From Paratissierella sp033809995 (lineage in GTDB: Bacteria; Bacillota; Clostridia; Tissierellales; Tissierellaceae), in assembly GCA_033809995.1 (NCBI GenBank), contig JAPXKQ010000002.1:1-64000 (forward strand): a DNA stretch of 64,000 nt. The letters run 5' to 3'. This document shows, in pieces, positions 60,285 to 64,000 of the stretch. The position numbers and the translations under genes were made by a program. The notes under the pieces were generated by a model, which had not been told where the DNA came from, ran no database searches, and saw only the letters and a list, made by a program, of their open reading frames with translations. Positions within the stretch are counted from its first letter, which is position 1, and the number at the start of each line of letters is the position of its first letter.

Positions 60285-62696
60285 ATGAGAGAGTATAAGC
60301 CAGAATTAATAGAAAAAAAGTGGCAAGATATTTGGGATGAAAAGGAAGTTTACAAAGCATCCAATGATAGTGATAAACCAAAATTCTTTGCTTTAGTGGA
60401 ATTTCCATACCCTTCAGCAAATGGACTGCACGTAGGGCATCCAAGACCTTATACAGCCTTGGATATTGTTTCTAGAAAGAGAAGATATGAAGGATACAAT
60501 GTATTGTTTCCTATGGGTTGGGATGCATTTGGACTACCAACAGAAAACTTTGCAATAAAGAATAAAATACATCCAAGAATTGTTACAGAGAATAATGTAG
60601 CTAGATTTAAGTCTCAACTTAAATCAATAGGCTTTTCCTTTGATTGGTCTAGAGAAGTAAATACTACAGACCCTAATTATTATAAATGGACTCAATGGAT
60701 TTTCCTCAAATTATTTGAAAAGGGCCTAGCATATAAACATGAAATGCCAATCAACTGGTGTCCATCATGTAAAATTGGTTTAGCCAATGAAGAAGTTGTA
60801 GGTGGAAATTGCGAAAGATGTGGTGGAGAAGTTGTTAGAAGAGTAAAGAATCAATGGATGCTAAAAATTACTGACTATGCTGAAAAATTATTAAAAGATT
60901 TAGATCTAGTTGATTATATTGATAGAGTAAAAATTCAACAAACAAATTGGATTGGAAAATCTGAGGGTATGGAACTAGATTTTAGCATAGCTGGTGGTGA
61001 AGATAAACTTAGGGTATTTACCACAAGACCAGATACCATATTTGGAGCTACTTATATGGTTATTGCAGTGGAACATCCATTAATAGATAAATATAAGGAC
61101 AAAATACAAAATCTAGATGAAGTATTAGCTTATAAAGAGGAAGTAAGTAAAAAGTCTGACTTTGAAAGAACTGAACTTTCAAAAGAAAAAACAGGCGTAG
61201 AACTAAAAGGTCTTAAGTGTATAAACCCTGCCACTGGAAAGGAAATACCTATTTGGATTTCTGATTATGTATTAATTACCTATGGTACAGGAGCAATAAT
61301 GGCGGTCCCTGGACACGATGAAAGAGACTGGGAATTTGCTAAGAAATTTAATCTTCCAATTGTAGAAGTAATTAAAGGTGGAAATGTTGAAGAGGGAGCA
61401 TATACAGATACTGAAACTGGTATTTTAGTCAATTCTGAATTTCTAAATGGATTAGATGTAAAAGATGCTAAAAAAACAATATTAGACTGGTTTGAGGAAA
61501 GAAATCTAGGCACTAGAAAAATTAATTATAAATTGAGAGATTGGGTATTTTCAAGACAAAGATATTGGGGTGAACCTATACCATTGGTCCATTGCGAAAA
61601 GTGTGGCTGGGTACCTGTTCCTGAAAGTGAATTACCAATTATGCTACCTGAAGTTGAAAATTATGAGCCTACAGATACTGGAGAGTCACCATTAGCCAAT
61701 ATTACAGAATGGGTTAATACCACTTGTCCAAAATGTGGAGGTCATGCTCATAGAGAAACTGATACAATGCCACAATGGGCAGGGTCTTCATGGTACTTTT
61801 TAAGGTACACTGACCCACATAATCATGAAAGTCTAGCTTCTAGAGAAGCTCTGGATTATTGGATGCCTGTGGATTGGTATAATGGTGGTATGGAGCATAC
61901 TACACTTCACCTTCTCTATTCAAGATTTTGGCATAAGTTCCTTTATGATATTGGAGTTGTTCCTGGGCCAGAACCATATGCAAAAAGGACTTCCCATGGA
62001 ATGATTTTAGGCGACAATAATGAAAAAATGTCCAAATCTAGGGGGAATGTTGTTAATCCAGATGATATTGTAAGAGACTATGGCGCAGATACCCTAAGAA
62101 CATATGAAATGTTTATAGGTGATTTCGAAAAAAGTGTACCTTGGTCTGAAAATGGCGTAAAAGGTTGTAGGAGATTCCTTGAAAGGGTTTGGAGACTACA
62201 AGAAATAGTAAAAGATGGGGATGAATATTCAAAGGAATTGGAAAGTAATATTCATAAAACCATTAAGAAGGTATCTGAAGACTTTGAGACATTGAAGTTT
62301 AACACTGGTATAGCTGCTTTAATGTCATTGTTAAATACCTTTAACGACTTTGGTAGTATTACAAAAAAAGATTTAAGGACTTTCTTAACTCTGCTAAATC
62401 CTGTCGCTCCTCATATCACTGAAGAGTTATGGGAGATAACAAATCTAGGAGGATATTTACACGATACAATATGGCCTATCTATGATGAAGAAAAAACAAA
62501 GGATGATGTGGTTCAAATGCCTATCCAAATCAATGGTAAGGTTAGGGGTAAGGTTGAAGTAAGTGTAGATGACACTCAAGATATAGTTAGAGAGAAAGTA
62601 TTAAAGGATGAAAATATTTTAAAATTTATTGAAGGCAAAAATATAGTAAAAGAAATATTTGTTGCTGGTAAAATATATAACATCGTTGCGAAATAA
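60285..62696 (+). CDS. leuS: Leucyl-tRNA synthetase
   Basis: An 803-residue class I synthetase. HIGH motif as GLHVGHPRPY near residue 48, zinc-binding Cys pairs (CPSCKIG..CERCGG and CEKCGW..CPKCGG), the CP1 editing domain (TTRPDTIFGATYMV and YGTGAIMAVPGHDERDW), KMSKS near residue 580 in NNEKMSKSRGNVVNPDD, then the anticodon-binding and C-terminal domains. AAGGAGGAAG precedes the ATG. Its own T-box carries a Leu codon. Confidence 0.97.
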   Translation: MREYKPELIEKKWQDIWDEKEVYKASNDSDKPKFFALVEFPYPSANGLHVGHPRPYTALDIVSRKRRYEGYNVLFPMGWDAFGLPTENFAIKNKIHPRIVTENNVARFKSQLKSIGFSFDWSREVNTTDPNYYKWTQWIFLKLFEKGLAYKHEMPINWCPSCKIGLANEEVVGGNCERCGGEVVRRVKNQWMLKITDYAEKLLKDLDLVDYIDRVKIQQTNWIGKSEGMELDFSIAGGEDKLRVFTTRPDTIFGATYMVIAVEHPLIDKYKDKIQNLDEVLAYKEEVSKKSDFERTELSKEKTGVELKGLKCINPATGKEIPIWISDYVLITYGTGAIMAVPGHDERDWEFAKKFNLPIVEVIKGGNVEEGAYTDTETGILVNSEFLNGLDVKDAKKTILDWFEERNLGTRKINYKLRDWVFSRQRYWGEPIPLVHCEKCGWVPVPESELPIMLPEVENYEPTDTGESPLANITEWVNTTCPKCGGHAHRETDTMPQWAGSSWYFLRYTDPHNHESLASREALDYWMPVDWYNGGMEHTTLHLLYSRFWHKFLYDIGVVPGPEPYAKRTSHGMILGDNNEKMSKSRGNVVNPDDIVRDYGADTLRTYEMFIGDFEKSVPWSENGVKGCRRFLERVWRLQEIVKDGDEYSKELESNIHKTIKKVSEDFETLKFNTGIAALMSLLNTFNDFGSITKKDLRTFLTLLNPVAPHITEELWEITNLGGYLHDTIWPIYDEEKTKDDVVQMPIQINGKVRGKVEVSVDDTQDIVREKVLKDENILKFIEGKNIVKEIFVAGKIYNIVAK

Positions 62697-62710
62697 TTAA
62701 AAATATGAAA

Positions 62711-62745
62711 TAATAGTTCTGTCATACACATGACAGAACTATTAT
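62711..62745 (+). terminator. 14-bp perfect hairpin after leuS
   Basis: AATAGTTCTGTCAT (62712-62725) and ATGACAGAACTATT (62730-62743) with a four-base loop. The tail is ATAATAGTG, so a T-tract is poor. The tail contains TATAAT-like sequence that could be part of the degV promoter. Confidence 0.5.
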
Positions 62746-62780
62746 AATAGTGTAACTATTAGTATAAAGGGGAGTGTATA

Positions 62781-63605
62781 ATGAGTAAAATTAAAATTGT
62801 AACTGACAGCACAAGTTATTTTTCAAAAGAATTTACAAAAGATAAAGGCTTATCTGTTGTACCATTAAATTATGTATTTGATGGAGAGTCATATGTGGAA
62901 GGTTTTAAAGGAGAATTTGATGAATTCTTCGAAAAACTAGGGAGCACAAAACTATTTCCTACGACATCACAACCAGCTGCAGGGGATTTTTATGAAGTAT
63001 TTAAAAGCGCATTAGAAGACTATGAAGAGGTAATAGCGATTGTTTTATCTTCTAAATTGAGTGGTACCTATAACAGTGCAGTATTGGCTAAAAATATGTT
63101 AGAGGATAAAAAAATTGCTATTGTTGATTCAGAAACATCTGCGTCAAATTTAAGATATCTAGTTGAAGATGCACTTCAAATGTCATCAGAAGGAAAATCA
63201 TCTAAAGAAATAGTAGAATTTATAAACCAAAAGAAAACAAAAATGAGTGTTTATTTAACTACAGATACCTTGGAGTATCTAAGTCGTGGTGGAAGGCTAT
63301 CTACTTTTCAATCAACCATAGGTAATTTTCTAAATGTAAAACCTATTATAGAGCTTAAAAGTGGCGAATTGCAGTTATTGGAAAAGGTAAGAGGAAAGAA
63401 TAAGGCAATTACTGGAATAACCAATAAAATTCCAGAAGATGTTCAAAAAATTTCAATATGCCATATTTTAAATATGGAAGAAGCGAGAAAATTACAAGAT
63501 ACTTTAAAAGAAAATTTTCCAAAGGCTATTATATCGATTGATGAAATCGGACCTGTTATTGGGTCCCATTTAGGGCCTAAAACCATAGGAATATGCTTTT
63601 TTTAA
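62781..63605 (+). CDS. DegV-family fatty-acid-binding protein
   Basis: A 274-residue DegV protein. IKIVTDSTSYFSKEF at the N-terminus, FPTTSQPAAGDFYEVF, the lipid-binding SSKLSGTYNSAV loop, and YLSRGGRLS near residue 165. Relatives (FakB) present fatty acids to the FakA kinase; no fakA is in view. Cytosolic. GGGGAGTG precedes the ATG. Confidence 0.92.
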   Translation: MSKIKIVTDSTSYFSKEFTKDKGLSVVPLNYVFDGESYVEGFKGEFDEFFEKLGSTKLFPTTSQPAAGDFYEVFKSALEDYEEVIAIVLSSKLSGTYNSAVLAKNMLEDKKIAIVDSETSASNLRYLVEDALQMSSEGKSSKEIVEFINQKKTKMSVYLTTDTLEYLSRGGRLSTFQSTIGNFLNVKPIIELKSGELQLLEKVRGKNKAITGITNKIPEDVQKISICHILNMEEARKLQDTLKENFPKAIISIDEIGPVIGSHLGPKTIGICFF

Positions 63606-63673
63606 AATATGTCCAAATTTTTCAATTTTAGGAGTTAGTTCCCACCTTTTTGATATATAAATATCATTTAATG

Positions 63674-63682
63674 TGATATAAT
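63674..63682 (+). promoter_or_regulatory. Extended -10 promoter of the tdh-like gene
   Basis: TGA followed by TATAAT (63677-63682), an extended -10. A TTGATA lies 21 bases upstream, too far for an optimal -35. Confidence 0.5.
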
Positions 63683-63726
63683 AAAAATGATAAATATATA
63701 AGTTAATAAACGTGGAGGTGTTTCCA

Positions 63727-64000
63727 ATGAGAAAAATCTTAGTAACAGGAGCCTTAGGACAGATTGGTTCTGAGTTAACACATAGGTTAAGGGAAGTTTA
63801 CGGAGCAAATAATATAGTAGCAAGTGGAAGAAGGGTAAAAGAAGGACATGAGGAGCTAATTGAAAGTGGTCCCTTTGAAATTGTAAATGTAAACAATGCC
63901 CAAGAATTAAGTGATATTGTTAAAAAACATAATATAAATACTATTATCCATTTAGCAGCTATACTTTCAGCTGTTGGAGAAGATAAGCCACAAGCTTGTT
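63727..64000 (+). CDS. tdh: NAD-dependent L-threonine dehydrogenase (SDR type), 3' end outside window
   Basis: About 91 codons of an extended short-chain dehydrogenase. ILVTGALGQIGSELTHRLRE is the NAD loop, and the sequence reaches IIHLAAILSAVGEDKPQA. The LAAILSAVGE wording is that of SDR-type threonine 3-dehydrogenases, not of sugar epimerases. GTGGAGGTG precedes the ATG. The gene runs off the right edge. It would feed threonine into glycine and acetyl-CoA, consistent with amino-acid fermentation. Confidence 0.75.
   Translation, partial: MRKILVTGALGQIGSELTHRLREVYGANNIVASGRRVKEGHEELIESGPFEIVNVNNAQELSDIVKKHNINTIIHLAAILSAVGEDKPQAC

Overview
The window is AT-rich, densely coded DNA from an endospore-forming, Gram-positive anaerobe. 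Evidence for sporulation is strong: spoIIAA-spoIIAB-sigF, a spoVA operon, spoVD, spoIIGA-sigE, sigG, and yhcN- and ymxH-type genes. A complete ornithine-to-2-amino-4-ketopentanoate cluster (ord-ortA-ortB-oraS-oraE-mutL-like-orr), aspartase and an NAD-type threonine dehydrogenase point to amino-acid fermentation. Together with the low GC, the T-box leaders and the frequent TTG starts, this suggests a clostridial/Tissierellia-type organism. The lineage is my inference and was not tested by a search.

Layout. 1-1050 is the left part of an IS110-family element (recombinase truncated by the window edge, plus its structured non-coding end). 1146-6766 holds a divergent folD, the sigma-F operon behind a sigma-H-like promoter, and spoVA. 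6793-9759 is a class A penicillin-binding protein on the minus strand. 10050-13077 is hflX behind an apparent peptide/terminator attenuator, followed by small housekeeping genes. 13091-15405 has two half-size TauE-like proteins, nadE and yebC. 15473-19600 is an AraC regulator divergent from a beta-glucoside PTS IIBC and 6-phospho-beta-glucosidase pair. 19763-25718 has aspA, a Lit-type lipoprotein transacylase, a membrane protein with an Mrr-like nuclease domain, a THF-riboswitch/folT unit, pduL and deoC. 25797-29727 has a spore lipoprotein, a YmfF/YmfH peptidase pair and lgt.

29891-45136 is a division and cell wall (dcw) cluster: mraZ-rsmH-ftsL-spoVD-murE-mraY-murD-ftsW-murG-murA-divIB-DUF881-DUF881-sbp-ftsZ. 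It is arranged like that of Bacillus subtilis but has no ftsA. It runs into spoIIGA-sigE-sigG-ymxH-nrdR. 48839-56964 is the ornithine operon, interrupted after ord by a palindromic, MITE-like intergenic element. 56964-62696 has rarA and two aminoacyl-tRNA synthetase genes, asnS and leuS, each behind its own T-box leader with a readable specifier codon (AAC, CUC). The window ends with degV and the start of tdh.

Functionally, the dcw and spo genes link peptidoglycan synthesis to asymmetric division and compartment-specific sigma factors. Orr, OraSE, Ord and OrtAB form a linear path from L-ornithine to alanine and acetyl-CoA. DeoC and PduL could connect deoxynucleoside breakdown to acetyl phosphate. 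FolD and the THF-controlled folT serve folate/C1 metabolism. I see no tRNA, rRNA, CRISPR array or prophage. The most unusual items are the IS110 non-coding end (candidate bridge RNA), the hflX leader, the FolD that lacks the usual catalytic Lys and Gln, and the Lit/Mrr-like membrane gene pair.
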